A DNA stretch of 64,000 nt. Source: Phyllobacteriaceae bacterium (GTDB lineage: Bacteria > Pseudomonadota > Alphaproteobacteria > Rhizobiales > Rhizobiaceae). Shown here in pieces: positions 8,093 through 16,105 of this stretch (position 1 is the first letter of the stretch; every line of letters begins with the position of its first letter). The stretch is taken from contig JADJTR010000007.1 in assembly GCA_016711085.1 (NCBI GenBank), forward strand, positions 124,001-188,000, read 5' to 3'. The position numbers and the translations under genes were made by a program. Under the pieces are notes generated by a model. The model was given only the letters and a program-made list of their open reading frames with translations, did not search any database and had not been told where the DNA came from.

Positions 8093-8467
8093 TCAAACCT
8101 GGAAGGTTGGCGGGCCGCGCGGCGGCGACAATCCCAACGCCGCCGGAGTCTTCCGCGATTCGTCAACCGGCGCTGCGGCGCCGATGACGACGGGGAGAGA
8201 GGGATTCCCGATCGCGGGAGGCGGCGGAATGTCGCCAACGGCGAGCACGCCCGGCGAAACCACGCCGGCGACCAGACCGTCGCCATCGCTTTCGCCATTG
8301 GTGTCGCCGAGGCAGATGATCGGCAAAGAGCCGTCGGGAAACGCGAAGGTCGACAGATCGACCCGCTCGCCACGCGCAAAGGCGATGGTTTGCGGCGCGA
8401 ATGCCGACAAGACCAACGCCAGCGCCACCAGCAGGTGCGCTGCGACAGACCGGACAGGCTTGCGCAT
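8093..8467 (-). CDS. Small exported DUF2946-like protein, probable first gene of the copper operon
   Basis: A 124-residue open frame from ATG 8467, beginning MRKPVRSVAAHLLVALALVL (signal or membrane helix), followed by DLSTFAFPDGSLPIICLGDTNGE and a Pro/Gly-rich tail. The layout (one N-terminal helix, 'PDGSLPxIC' segment, low-complexity tail) resembles DUF2946 proteins that accompany PCuAC/copper loci; the match is by eye and moderate. It lies 63 nt before the DUF2244 gene in the same direction. A degenerate copy of its start region exists at 10338-10483, on the other side of the phospholipase D gene. Confidence 0.5.
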   Translation of the reverse strand: MRKPVRSVAAHLLVALALVLSAFAPQTIAFARGERVDLSTFAFPDGSLPIICLGDTNGESDGDGLVAGVVSPGVLAVGDIPPPPAIGNPSLPVVIGAAAPVDESRKTPAALGLSPPRGPPTFQV

Positions 8468-8543
8468 CAGGTTCAAGGCGTTTCTCCGCGCCGCCAACAT
8501 GCCAGCGCCGCCGCCGGAACGCAAGACGGGGCGGCGATGCGTC
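8267..8543. repeat. Left copy of an imperfect direct repeat flanking the phospholipase D gene
   Basis: Two blocks here, 8267-8308 and 8442-8543, recur in order at 10338-10483, where the 133 bases between them are missing. Identity is high by eye, with scattered substitutions. The repeat covers the start and upstream sequence of the DUF2946-like gene. Both copies have the same orientation. Confidence 0.75.
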
Positions 8544-8628
8544 GCGAGCCTGGCATGTGCGCCAGTTCACGTTGGGATCACGCCATAAATGTTCTGTTCC
8601 GCAGCAATCACGAGAGGAGGTCGCGACG

Positions 8629-10305
8629 ATGCGTGCACAGGCTGGTCCCCGGGACTCCGATGGTCTTCTTGTCAAAGCCTATGCGGGCACAACGACGGTG
8701 GCGCTGGCCTTCGATATCGATAAGCACGCCAGGCAAGGGCTGCTCGGCTTCGCGGTGAAACGGTTGGATCTCGACAGCGATGACCCGAAGCGTCGGTCCG
8801 GCCGGTTCCTCAGCGCGATGTTGCGTTTCCCGCAAACGCCGAAACCCGCCGACGGTGAAGCCATCGCCACGGATATATGTCCGATCCAAAAATTCAGATG
8901 GTCTGACTACACCGTTTTGGCCGGCAACCGGTACAGGTACGAAGTCCATCCGGTTTCCGGCGCATGGAACACGCCGGAATTGGGCGAGCCGATCACCCTG
9001 GACGTGAAAACCCATGCGATTTCGGAGAAGGGCGGAGCAATTTTCAATCGCGCCGTGGCCGCATCCCAGGCGTTCGCGCGGAAATTCGCCGATGTGATCG
9101 AAGAATTGAAGGCAGCCGCCAAGAAAAAAACGGTCGCCGAATATGTGATGCCGCCGAAAGTCCTCGATTGGTTGTCTCGCGGGCTGGCCGAAACCATCGT
9201 CGGCTTCCTCGATTCCGCCGGCGCTGGCGACGGTCTCGACATCGCCATCTATGAGTTCCATCTTCCCCTCCTCGTCGAGGCGGTCAAACGCGCGCATCAT
9301 CGGGGGGTCGAGGTTCGCCTGCTGTTCCATTCCAAAAATGATGAAACCAGCCGGGAAAACCTCCATTGCGCCGCCTCGACCGGACTGCCGGAGAACCGGA
9401 TGTTTCCGCGAAAAACCAATGCGATCATGCACGACAAGTTCGTCGTCCTGCGGCGCAAGGAAGGCGGTCGATTCCAGCCGAAAGCGGTGCTGTGCGGTTC
9501 GACGAACTGGACGCACAACGGCGCCTACCGGCAAGCCAATGTCGTCCACATCCTCACGGACATGACAGCATGCGCTTCCTATCAAGCAATGTTCGAGACC
9601 TTGGTCGAAACGCGTGACGATGTCGGCAGAACGCGCGCTTGGATCAACCAGAACAACAAGATCGACCTATCGGTCGATTTTTTTGCCGGTTTCTCGCCGC
9701 GCACCGGCGGCGGCGATCTCGACACATTTGCGCGGCTGATCCGCGAGGCGAAGCGCGATCTGCTTTTCGCGACGGCGTTCGAGTTGCCCCAGGAGATTCT
9801 CGACGCCCTGCTCGGTAGTGAAAACGATAAGACGCTGCGCCTGGGCGTGCAAAACAGCGCCAGCGCCATCACCGGCGTTCATCGCGACAGGACTGCCCAA
9901 TTCGCCGCGGCCGCGCTGCTCGATCAAGGCCTGGAAGGTTGGCTCAAGGAGACCAAGGCGAAGCAGAAAGGCAACATCCTGATTCATACCAAAGCCGTCC
10001 TTGTCGATTTTACGAGCGACTCGCCAACGATTATTTCCGGATCCCACAACCTCTCCGGCGCCGCTTCGAAATCCAATGACGAGAACTATCTTGTCATCAA
10101 AGGCGACACGGACCTTGCCGACATCTACGGCTGCGAACTGCTTCGCATCTATGATCACTATCGATATCGCTATTCGACGAAGACGGCCAAGGGGACCAAT
10201 CGCGCACGTCCGCCGATGTTGACGGAAAACGACAGCTGGACCGATCCCTACTTTACGGCAGGCAGTCAAAAACAGATTGACCGCCTTCGCTTTGTCGGCC
10301 GGTGA
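8629..10305 (+). CDS. Phospholipase D-like domain protein
   Basis: A 558-residue protein with two PLD active-site motifs. The first is MHDKFVVLRRK followed by CGSTNWT (about residues 267-295); the second is IHTKAVLVDF followed by SGSHNLSGAASKSNDENY (about 452-485). Together they should form one phosphodiesterase site acting on phospholipid or nucleic acid; the substrate cannot be told. No signal peptide is visible, so a cytoplasmic location is likely. The start at 8629 has GAGAGGAGG upstream. It is the only plus-strand gene between two minus-strand operons and is flanked by an imperfect direct repeat, which suggests it was inserted or trapped by a duplication. It is not embedded in a recognisable defence operon. 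Confidence 0.82.
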   Translation: MRAQAGPRDSDGLLVKAYAGTTTVALAFDIDKHARQGLLGFAVKRLDLDSDDPKRRSGRFLSAMLRFPQTPKPADGEAIATDICPIQKFRWSDYTVLAGNRYRYEVHPVSGAWNTPELGEPITLDVKTHAISEKGGAIFNRAVAASQAFARKFADVIEELKAAAKKKTVAEYVMPPKVLDWLSRGLAETIVGFLDSAGAGDGLDIAIYEFHLPLLVEAVKRAHHRGVEVRLLFHSKNDETSRENLHCAASTGLPENRMFPRKTNAIMHDKFVVLRRKEGGRFQPKAVLCGSTNWTHNGAYRQANVVHILTDMTACASYQAMFETLVETRDDVGRTRAWINQNNKIDLSVDFFAGFSPRTGGGDLDTFARLIREAKRDLLFATAFELPQEILDALLGSENDKTLRLGVQNSASAITGVHRDRTAQFAAAALLDQGLEGWLKETKAKQKGNILIHTKAVLVDFTSDSPTIISGSHNLSGAASKSNDENYLVIKGDTDLADIYGCELLRIYDHYRYRYSTKTAKGTNRARPPMLTENDSWTDPYFTAGSQKQIDRLRFVGR

Positions 10306-10316
10306 GTCTTCGTATC

Positions 10317-11291
10317 CTATCCGCCGGGAAAAAGCTCGCCGGCGACCAGACCGTCGCTTTCGCATTCGCCATTGGTGTCGCCGCGACAGACCGGGCAGGC
10401 TCGTGCATCGGGTTCAAGGCGTTTCTCCGCGCCGCCAACACGCCAGCGCCGCCGCCGGACCGCAAGACGACGCGGCGATGCGTCAGGCGGAATCCGTTCA
10501 GGAGGTTTTCGGCGGCTCCCGGTCGCCCCATTGGACTTTCGGTAGTCGAAGCCGAATTCGAGCGTCGGCTTGACGATCCGGAAATAGGGCGAGAGGTCGA
10601 AATCGCGCGGCGCGAACAGGGAATGGTGACGGATGTGAAGGATTTCGCCACGCGAATAGTCGGAGGTCGCGGCGGTGCGGCCCGGCGCGCGCGTCACTTC
10701 CGGCAGGATGGGGTAATGCACCGAGTGGAATGCTTGCGCGATAAGGGTGGAGCAGATGGCGCGGGTCGGATCGCCGGAGCCAAAGGCAATCATCCGACGT
10801 CGCCAGCGGACCGGGACCGGCGGGGTGGGAAAAAACCAGCGCAGCAGGTCGAAAACGTTCTTCATGTCGTAACGGCGACCGAGCGCGGCGATCATGAAGG
10901 CGACAACGTGCCCGCAATCGGCGGGCGTCAGTCCGACCGGCCGGCAGATGCGGGTGTTGTAGGTGCGGTATTTGGCGAGCGGCGAGGCGACGCAGCCTTC
11001 GCCGAGATTGACTTCGATCAGACGCGGCCGTTCGTCGTCGGCGTAGGGGCCTTCGAGCGCGTCGCCGATATAGAGCGCGGCATGACTCCAGGTGGACTGG
11101 GTCAGGTATTTGACGGCGTTGGCGACATATTGGTCGCCTTCGACGAGCAAAACATCGCCTGGCTGAAGGGTGCGGCGCAAGGTATCCGGATCGGACGGTG
11201 TAAAGGGTTCGTATCCCGACGAGCGTTCGACCAGACGCGCCGCGGCAAAACGGCCCAAGCGATCGAGCAAGGTTTCGGCCTGTTGGCTCAT
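10317..11291 (-). CDS. YiiX/YaeF-like permuted papain-family cysteine peptidase
   Basis: The first ~255 residues match the YiiX/C92 permuted NlpC/P60 group: QPGDVLLVEGDQYVANAVKYL, the catalytic region STWSHAALYIGD (His), YNTRICRPVG, and CSTLIAQAFHS with the catalytic Cys. These enzymes are thought to act as amidases at the envelope. The last ~60 residues of the open frame are Arg-rich and come from the neighbouring repeat, not from the family. A neighbouring frame reads VQWGDREPPKTS then stop at 10498 right where the family should end, so one missing base near 10536 probably explains the odd tail; the true protein would then be about 264 residues. Confidence 0.75.
   Translation of the reverse strand: MSQQAETLLDRLGRFAAARLVERSSGYEPFTPSDPDTLRRTLQPGDVLLVEGDQYVANAVKYLTQSTWSHAALYIGDALEGPYADDERPRLIEVNLGEGCVASPLAKYRTYNTRICRPVGLTPADCGHVVAFMIAALGRRYDMKNVFDLLRWFFPTPPVPVRWRRRMIAFGSGDPTRAICSTLIAQAFHSVHYPILPEVTRAPGRTAATSDYSRGEILHIRHHSLFAPRDFDLSPYFRIVKPTLEFGFDYRKSNGATGSRRKPPERIPPDASPRRLAVRRRRWRVGGAEKRLEPDARACPVCRGDTNGECESDGLVAGELFPGG
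10338..10483. pseudogene. Right repeat copy: decayed fragment of the DUF2946-like gene start
   Basis: This stretch repeats 8267-8308 and 8442-8543 with the 133-base middle deleted. In the minus frame it still reads LAARRNALNPMHEPARSVAA against LAARRNALNLMRKPVRSVAA in the intact copy, then falls out of frame. It looks like a remnant of a duplication. Confidence 0.65.
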
Positions 11292-11375
11292 GCGGCGATT
11301 TGAGGGACAGGCGGCCCGCTTGTCCAGCGGTTCACGTCGCGACCGGCGAGACCGTGAGCAGGTCGTGAAGGCCGC

Positions 11376-12734
11376 TCAAGCGGTCGAAGGCAGCCTCACC
11401 ATCGCCTTCAATCCGCCGAGAGCCGAGCGGTCGAGTTCGATCCCGCCGCCCACGGCGGCGGCGATATCGGCGACGATGGCGAGGCCGAGGCCGGAGCCGG
11501 CGCCCTTTTCGTCCAGCCGCCGGCCACGCTCGAGCGCCTGGCTTCTCTCGGCCTCGTCAAGGCCGGGACCGTCATCCTCGACGGCGATGCGAACGAATTC
11601 GCCGTCGGGCCGGGCGGAAATGCGCACTTGCGCACGGGCGTGACGGAAGGCGTTCTCGGCCAGATTGCCGACAATTTCGTTGAGGTCGTCGGGATCGATG
11701 GCGGCCGAAATACCGTCGGGCGCATCCGATGCACCGGCGACGCGCTCGCCTTCCGGCGTGCGCGCCAGCGCCCTGAGTATGGCGGAAATCGCCGGGCCGA
11801 CTTCGGTCGAGGCGGCGCTGCGGCCATGGCGAACGCGGGCGCGCGCCAGTTCGCGCTCCATGTGCCGGCGCATGCGGCCGGCCAGTTCCTCGATGTCGTC
11901 GGCGATACCGGTCTCGCCCCTGGCGCGCAGCTTGCCGATATCGGCGGCGAGCGCGGTCAGCGGCGTCTTCAGGCCGTGGGCAAGATCGGCGGCGCGGTCG
12001 CGGGCGCGCGCCATGGCCTTGTCCTGCGCATCGAGCAAGGCGTTGACCTCGTCGACCAGCGGGGAGATTTCCGCAGGCGCAGCGGACGACAGGCGTTTTT
12101 CGCGACCGGCGCGGATGGCGGCGACGCCTTCGCGCAAGCCGTCGACCGGGCGCAGGCCGGCGGCGATCTGTACAGCGAAGCCGCCGAGCAAGACGACGCC
12201 CAGAATGCCGAGCGCCGGCACCAGATCGCGGGCGAAACCGGCTTCCAGACTGGCGATCTCGGCGCGGTCGATGGCCACCGAGACTCGCAATTCGTGATCC
12301 TTGTCGCCGACCGGCACCAGGATCAATTGCTCGTGGACGAGAAGCGCTTCGCCGGCGGGGCCGGCCGATTCGTGCACATGGACCGCGCCCGGTTCGAGCC
12401 TGTCGGCCGGCAGCGGCAATTCCGCGTCGAACAGCGAGCGCGAATGGATGCGGGCGCCGGCCGTCAGGTCGGACGCCTGCCAGTAGAGGCCGCCATAGAC
12501 GCGGGAAAAGCGCGGATCGGCCGGTTCGCGCGCCAGCGAAGGCGCGCCGGCCGCGTCGAAACGCAGACCGCCCGCCAGTTGCGCCAGATGGGTATCGAGT
12601 TCCTGGGCTATGCGGCGCTCGAGGTGGCGGGTGAACAAGGCGTTGAGGCCGAACCATGTCGCAATCAGCGCCGCCGCCATGACGCCGCCGGCATAGGCCA
12701 GCAGGCGCAGCCGCAGCGAACCGCGTCCGATCAT
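11376..12734 (-). CDS. Sensor histidine kinase
   Basis: A 452-residue membrane kinase paired with the response regulator just upstream (ATGA overlap). It has two transmembrane helices (about 10-32 and 180-200) enclosing a periplasmic sensor domain, a HAMP-like linker, and the H-box RAADLAHGLKTPLTAL with the phospho-accepting His. The N-box LNEIVGNLAENAFRHA and G-boxes EDDGPGL and GSGLGLAIVADI complete the ATPase. The organisation resembles PhoQ-type kinases. Two PepSY-domain proteins and a cytochrome b adjoin the operon, a common arrangement where the kinase senses envelope conditions. The start at 12734 is preferred over a longer frame whose extra residues are Arg-rich. Confidence 0.88.
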   Translation of the reverse strand: MIGRGSLRLRLLAYAGGVMAAALIATWFGLNALFTRHLERRIAQELDTHLAQLAGGLRFDAAGAPSLAREPADPRFSRVYGGLYWQASDLTAGARIHSRSLFDAELPLPADRLEPGAVHVHESAGPAGEALLVHEQLILVPVGDKDHELRVSVAIDRAEIASLEAGFARDLVPALGILGVVLLGGFAVQIAAGLRPVDGLREGVAAIRAGREKRLSSAAPAEISPLVDEVNALLDAQDKAMARARDRAADLAHGLKTPLTALAADIGKLRARGETGIADDIEELAGRMRRHMERELARARVRHGRSAASTEVGPAISAILRALARTPEGERVAGASDAPDGISAAIDPDDLNEIVGNLAENAFRHARAQVRISARPDGEFVRIAVEDDGPGLDEAERSQALERGRRLDEKGAGSGLGLAIVADIAAAVGGGIELDRSALGGLKAMVRLPSTA

Positions 12735-13402
12735 GGCGCCATCGCAGCGTCGGGGACGAGATATCCGAAGCCGCGTCGCGTTTCGATCAGGGCGGCCGGC
12801 AATTTGCGCCGCACACGGCCGATCAGCACTTCGACGGCGTTCGACTCGCGCTCGAAATGCACCGATTGAAGATGCTCGGCCAATTCCTGCTGCGGCACGA
12901 CGCGGCCCTTGTTGAGCATGAGATAGGCGACCAGGCGGTATTCCTGCGGCGACAACGCCACCGGCCGGCCGCGAACGGCGAGGCGCATCTGGCGGGTATC
13001 GAGTTCGGCGTCGCCGGCGACGATGACCGGCGCGGCGTGACCGCCGGTGCGACGCACCACGGCGCGCAATCGCGCGATCAGCTCCTCCATGCGGAACGGT
13101 TTGGGCAGATAGTCGTCGGCGCCGGCGTCGATGCCCTCGACGCGTTCGCTCCACGAGCCGCGCGCGGTGAGCACGACGACAGGGAAATTGCGGCCGGAGG
13201 CGCGCCAGCGCTTGAGGATCGACAGGCCATTCATGTGGGGAAGGCCGAGATCGAGGATTGCGGCGCCATAGGTTTCGGTGTCGCCGAGATGCCAGCCGTC
13301 CTCACCGTCGGATTCGGAATCGACCACGTAGCCTGCCTCTTCCAGGGCGCCGGCGACATCGGCGCGGATGCGGGCATCGTCCTCGATCAGCAGAATGCGC
13401 AT
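12731..13402 (-). CDS. OmpR-family response regulator
   Basis: A 223-residue regulator. The receiver domain shows the acidic pair at EDD (7-9), the phospho-accepting Asp51 (AAILDLGLPHMNG), the Thr of VVLTARG and the Lys of DDYLPKPF. The C-terminal winged helix has ALSPQEYRLVAYLMLNKGRV and ESNAVEVLIGRVRRKL, ending RRGFGYLV. It phosphorelays with the kinase encoded directly downstream. The gene lies three bases after the PepSY gene at 13406-13711, so the three are co-transcribed. Targets probably include the divergent PepSY/cytochrome b pair. Confidence 0.9.
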   Translation of the reverse strand: MRILLIEDDARIRADVAGALEEAGYVVDSESDGEDGWHLGDTETYGAAILDLGLPHMNGLSILKRWRASGRNFPVVVLTARGSWSERVEGIDAGADDYLPKPFRMEELIARLRAVVRRTGGHAAPVIVAGDAELDTRQMRLAVRGRPVALSPQEYRLVAYLMLNKGRVVPQQELAEHLQSVHFERESNAVEVLIGRVRRKLPAALIETRRGFGYLVPDAAMAP

Positions 13403-13405
13403 GGA

Positions 13406-13711
13406 TCAGTCATCTTCCTTGGATTCGACGACGACGCCAGTGCGCGAGTCGACATAAATCTCGCGGCGGCGACCTTTCGCATCGATATAGTAGATGCCGT
13501 AAAGCAGCACGCCGCGCTTTTTCTCGGTTTCTATGTCGACAATGCGCTTGCCGGTGATGTGACGGACCTTTTCGAGAATCACCGGCAAAGGCAGGGCATC
13601 TCCGCGGCGACGCGCCTCATGGGCGTCGTCGTCATCATCGCCGCCGCCCTTGTCGGCGAAAGCCGGGGCGGCAAGCAGGGACAGCAGGAGAACAAGGACT
13701 GTGCGGCGCAT
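13406..13711 (-). CDS. Small exported PepSY-domain protein
   Basis: A 101-residue protein with signal peptide (residues 1-19), a GGGDDDDDAHEARRR acidic/basic linker, and one PepSY domain: PVILEKVRHITGKRIVDIE, then GVLLYGIYYIDAKGRRREIYVDSRTG. PepSY domains often inhibit peptidases or act as sensor accessories. It is first in an operon with the response regulator and kinase. The ATG at 13711 is chosen because homology and the signal peptide begin there; the longer open frame upstream overlaps the divergent gene. Confidence 0.8.
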   Translation of the reverse strand: MRRTVLVLLLSLLAAPAFADKGGGDDDDDAHEARRRGDALPLPVILEKVRHITGKRIVDIETEKKRGVLLYGIYYIDAKGRRREIYVDSRTGVVVESKEDD

Positions 13712-13837
13712 GACGATCCAATGACATGGCGAATATGACATTTCGCTGACGCGTCTCCTCAGCGGTCCGTCATCAAGCCCCGGCCATAAGTCCGATTGTG
13801 CGAAGGGCAACGCCCAAACGACAATCCGGAGATCACC

Positions 13838-14113
13838 ATGAACAAGATCATCGCCATCGCACTCGCCGCCATCGCGTTCCCCGCCGTCGCCAACGCCACG
13901 GGCGATTGCGGAAACAAGCCGCACGGCCAATGGATATCCAAGGCCGCGATCCAAGCCAAGGCGGAAGCGCTTGGCTATCAGGTCCGCCAGGTCAAGATCG
14001 AGGGCGGATGCTACGAAGTCAAGGCGATCAAGAATGGCGCGAAGGTCGAGACCGTGTTCGATCCGGTGACCGGAAAAATCGTTCGCGACGAAAACGGCGA
14101 AGGCGCCAACTGA
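13838..14113 (+). CDS. Small exported PepSY-domain protein, divergent copy
   Basis: A 91-residue protein with signal peptide (MNKIIAIALAAIAFPAVANA) and a PepSY domain: WISKAAIQAKAEALGYQVRQ, then CYEVKAIKNGAKVETVFDPVTG. GGAG lies ten bases before the ATG at 13838. It is transcribed away from the two-component operon and its stop overlaps the start of the cytochrome b gene (TGATG). Members beside cytochrome b561-like genes are common; the likely role is a periplasmic accessory of that membrane redox protein. The 126-nt divergent gap to 13711 is the natural site for binding by the response regulator. Confidence 0.8.
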   Translation: MNKIIAIALAAIAFPAVANATGDCGNKPHGQWISKAAIQAKAEALGYQVRQVKIEGGCYEVKAIKNGAKVETVFDPVTGKIVRDENGEGAN

Positions 14114-14676
14114 TGGCCTCAACTGCTGCCACAACGGCCTCCGGCGGCGCTTTGCCGCCGGAAACCGTCCGGGTGTGGGACCCGCTGGTCAGGTTCTTCC
14201 ACTGGTCGCTTGTCGGTCTGTTCGCCTTCGCCTTCGTCACCGGCGACGAATGGGGCAAAGCGCATGTCGCGGCCGGCTATGCCATCGCCGCCCTCGTCGC
14301 ATTCCGCGTTGTCTGGGGCTTCATCGGTTCGCGCCATGCGCGTTTCTCCGATTTCGTCGCCCGACCATCGACGGTTTTCGCCTTCCTGCGCGACAGCGTC
14401 TTCCTGAAGGCCCGGCGCTATTTCGACCATAATCCGGCTGGCGGCGCGATGGTGATCGCCCTTTTGCTGGCGATCTCGGTCATCGCCGCGACCGGGTAGA
14501 TGATGACGACGAACGCCTTCTGGGGCGTCGAATGGGTGGAGGAGGCGCATGAAGCCGCCGCTTTTGCGACGCTCGGCCTGATCGTCCTGCATGTGGCCGG
14601 CGTCATCCTCGCCAGCTTCGAGCACCGCGAGAACCTCGTCGCAGCGATGTTCAACGGACGCAAGCGTCGCGACTGA
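14113..14676 (+). pseudogene. Cytochrome b561-like membrane protein interrupted by an in-frame amber codon
   Basis: The gene encodes a four-helix di-heme cytochrome b. The N-terminal 128 residues carry RVWDPLVRFFHWSLVGLFAF with a heme-ligand His, and a second helix. Codon 129 (14497-14499) is TAG. The same frame then continues cleanly with MMTTNAFWGVEWVEEAHEAA and GLIVLHVAGVILASFEHREN, which bring the remaining His ligands, to a TGA at 14676. Homologues read straight through this point, in a stretch such as 'TGxMMTT'. So the truncated product would lack half the heme ligands. An ATG follows the stop immediately, so the second half could in principle be translated separately. A substitution or a base-call error are both possible. 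Confidence 0.82.
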
Positions 14677-14701
14677 CCCCCCTCAAGTCGCGCCTGCCGG
14701 A

Positions 14702-14722
14702 GGAGCGGCCGCTGGCCGCTCC
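14702..14722. terminator. Bidirectional terminator between cytochrome b and CHAD genes
   Basis: GGAGCGGCC, loop GCT, GGCCGCTCC form a perfect 9-bp stem, followed by TTT on the plus strand. It lies between two convergent genes. Confidence 0.7.
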
Positions 14723-14732
14723 TTTCGCGTGT

Positions 14733-15638
14733 CTATCGTTCCCGCGCTCGCCGCAATCGTCTGCGCAAAGCCTTGCGCATCGCGCCAGGGCGTTTGCGCA
14801 GCAGGCGTTTGGCTTCGGCCAGCGTCGCGGCGCGCAAGGCCTCGGCCTGGCGTTCGATCAGCTCGAGCGCCCGTTCGCCGGCCGGGCCGGCGACAAGCGC
14901 GGGCGCCTCGCGCCGCAAAGCGGCCGCCAGCACATCGCAATCGTTGAGGTCGCCGAGGCGTTCGCCGAGCGCATCGATGGCGGCGCGGCGCGTCTGGTCG
15001 GCCCAGACGAACCGCAGCAGGCCGAGATGATAGAGGTGGTCCTTGACGCGTTTGCGCAGCGTGTGAAACGCTGCCGCGGCGCCATCGGCCCGCGCCTGTT
15101 TCAAGGCGGAGCGCGCCTTGCGCACCGCCGAAGCCGCGCCCGAAGCCAACAGCTTTTCCACCCTCGCCTGCTTTGCCGGCAACGGGAAAGCGTCGATCGC
15201 GGCGTAGGCGGCGCGGCAGGATTCCACCGCCGCGGCGACATGGGCGTCGACGCCCGACGCGGCGTGCGTCGTGACGGTTCTGCGGTGAATGAGGAAATCC
15301 CTGACCGGCGTGAGAATGCCGGTGGAGGCCTCGTCGGGAAAGGCTGATTCCAGCCGGTCGAAAGCCTCGACCAGCGCTGCCGCGTCTCGCGCTTGCGCCA
15401 GCGAGGCGGCGACATTGCGGAAACGATCGATCTCGCGCTTCGCTGCTTGCGGATCGGCGGCGGCGACAAGCCGGTAGAAAGCGCGCAGGCGCTTGAAGCT
15501 TTTGCGCGCCTCGTGCACGCCTTCATGCAGGCGGTCTGGCGGCAGGGTCAGGTTGGCGACGGCGCGGGTCAGTTCGACATGGACGGCGCGCCGGATCGCT
15601 TCGTCGAGGCGGCCCGAAAAATCGAGCACGAAGCTCAT
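14733..15638 (-). CDS. CHAD domain protein
   Basis: A 301-residue helical protein. CHAD domains carry conserved histidines that bind polyphosphate: here RLHEGVHEARKSFKRLRAFYR (about residues 37-57) and the second half AFHTLRKRVKDHLYHL (about 172-187), with a basic C-terminus ending RKALRRRLRRARER. In many bacteria CHAD is fused to a CYTH domain; here the two are separate genes with an ATGA overlap. The pair probably acts on or senses polyphosphate or triphosphate compounds in the cytoplasm, which is a family-level inference. Confidence 0.85.
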   Translation of the reverse strand: MSFVLDFSGRLDEAIRRAVHVELTRAVANLTLPPDRLHEGVHEARKSFKRLRAFYRLVAAADPQAAKREIDRFRNVAASLAQARDAAALVEAFDRLESAFPDEASTGILTPVRDFLIHRRTVTTHAASGVDAHVAAAVESCRAAYAAIDAFPLPAKQARVEKLLASGAASAVRKARSALKQARADGAAAAFHTLRKRVKDHLYHLGLLRFVWADQTRRAAIDALGERLGDLNDCDVLAAALRREAPALVAGPAGERALELIERQAEALRAATLAEAKRLLRKRPGAMRKALRRRLRRARER

Positions 15639-16105
15639 GGCGGGGGACCGCCATCGCCGAGCGCCAGGTTGACGTTGAGATAGCGCTTGTCGTCAGTCAC
15701 TTCGACGCCGAGCCATGGCGGCAGATCGGCATCGGGCACGTCGTCCTCGGTCTCGAGTTCGGCGACGACCAGTCCGGCGAGCGGACCGGCGAACTCGTCG
15801 ATCTCGTAGACCCGGCCACGCCAGGCGACGAGGTGGCGGATCTTTTCAAGCACGCGGCCGATGGCGGCGTCACGCATGGCGAGAGCATCGGCGAGCGGCA
15901 AGGGATAGATGAATTCCTCGCGCCGGCGCGCGCCCTCGCCGAATTTCACTGTCATGGTGGCGCTGACCTCGTCGCGTATGCGCACCCGCAACGACCGGTC
16001 GGCGTCGACGATGACGTAAAACTGGACAATGGCGGAACGCCCTCCGGCGGCGGCGCGCCAGGCCGGGTCGGATACCAGGAATTTGCGTTCGACTTCGAGC
16101 GCCAT
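15635..16105 (-). CDS. CYTH domain protein (triphosphate tunnel family)
   Basis: A 156-residue protein starting MALEVERKFLV, which contains the ExExK signature of the CYTH/triphosphate tunnel metalloenzyme fold. The strands SLRVRIRDE, TMTVKFG and YEIDEFAG supply the alternating charged residues lining the tunnel, and AELETEDD gives acidic metal ligands. It likely hydrolyses inorganic triphosphate or a related phosphoanhydride. It overlaps the CHAD gene by four bases and precedes it. The open frame extends upstream to 16315 but the extra residues lack family similarity. Confidence 0.85.
   Translation of the reverse strand: MALEVERKFLVSDPAWRAAAGGRSAIVQFYVIVDADRSLRVRIRDEVSATMTVKFGEGARRREEFIYPLPLADALAMRDAAIGRVLEKIRHLVAWRGRVYEIDEFAGPLAGLVVAELETEDDVPDADLPPWLGVEVTDDKRYLNVNLALGDGGPPP

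Noticed and set aside
14497..14499. TAG as a pyrrolysine codon in cytochrome b.
   Set aside because: Pyrrolysine use is not expected in this lineage and no methylamine methyltransferase context is present.
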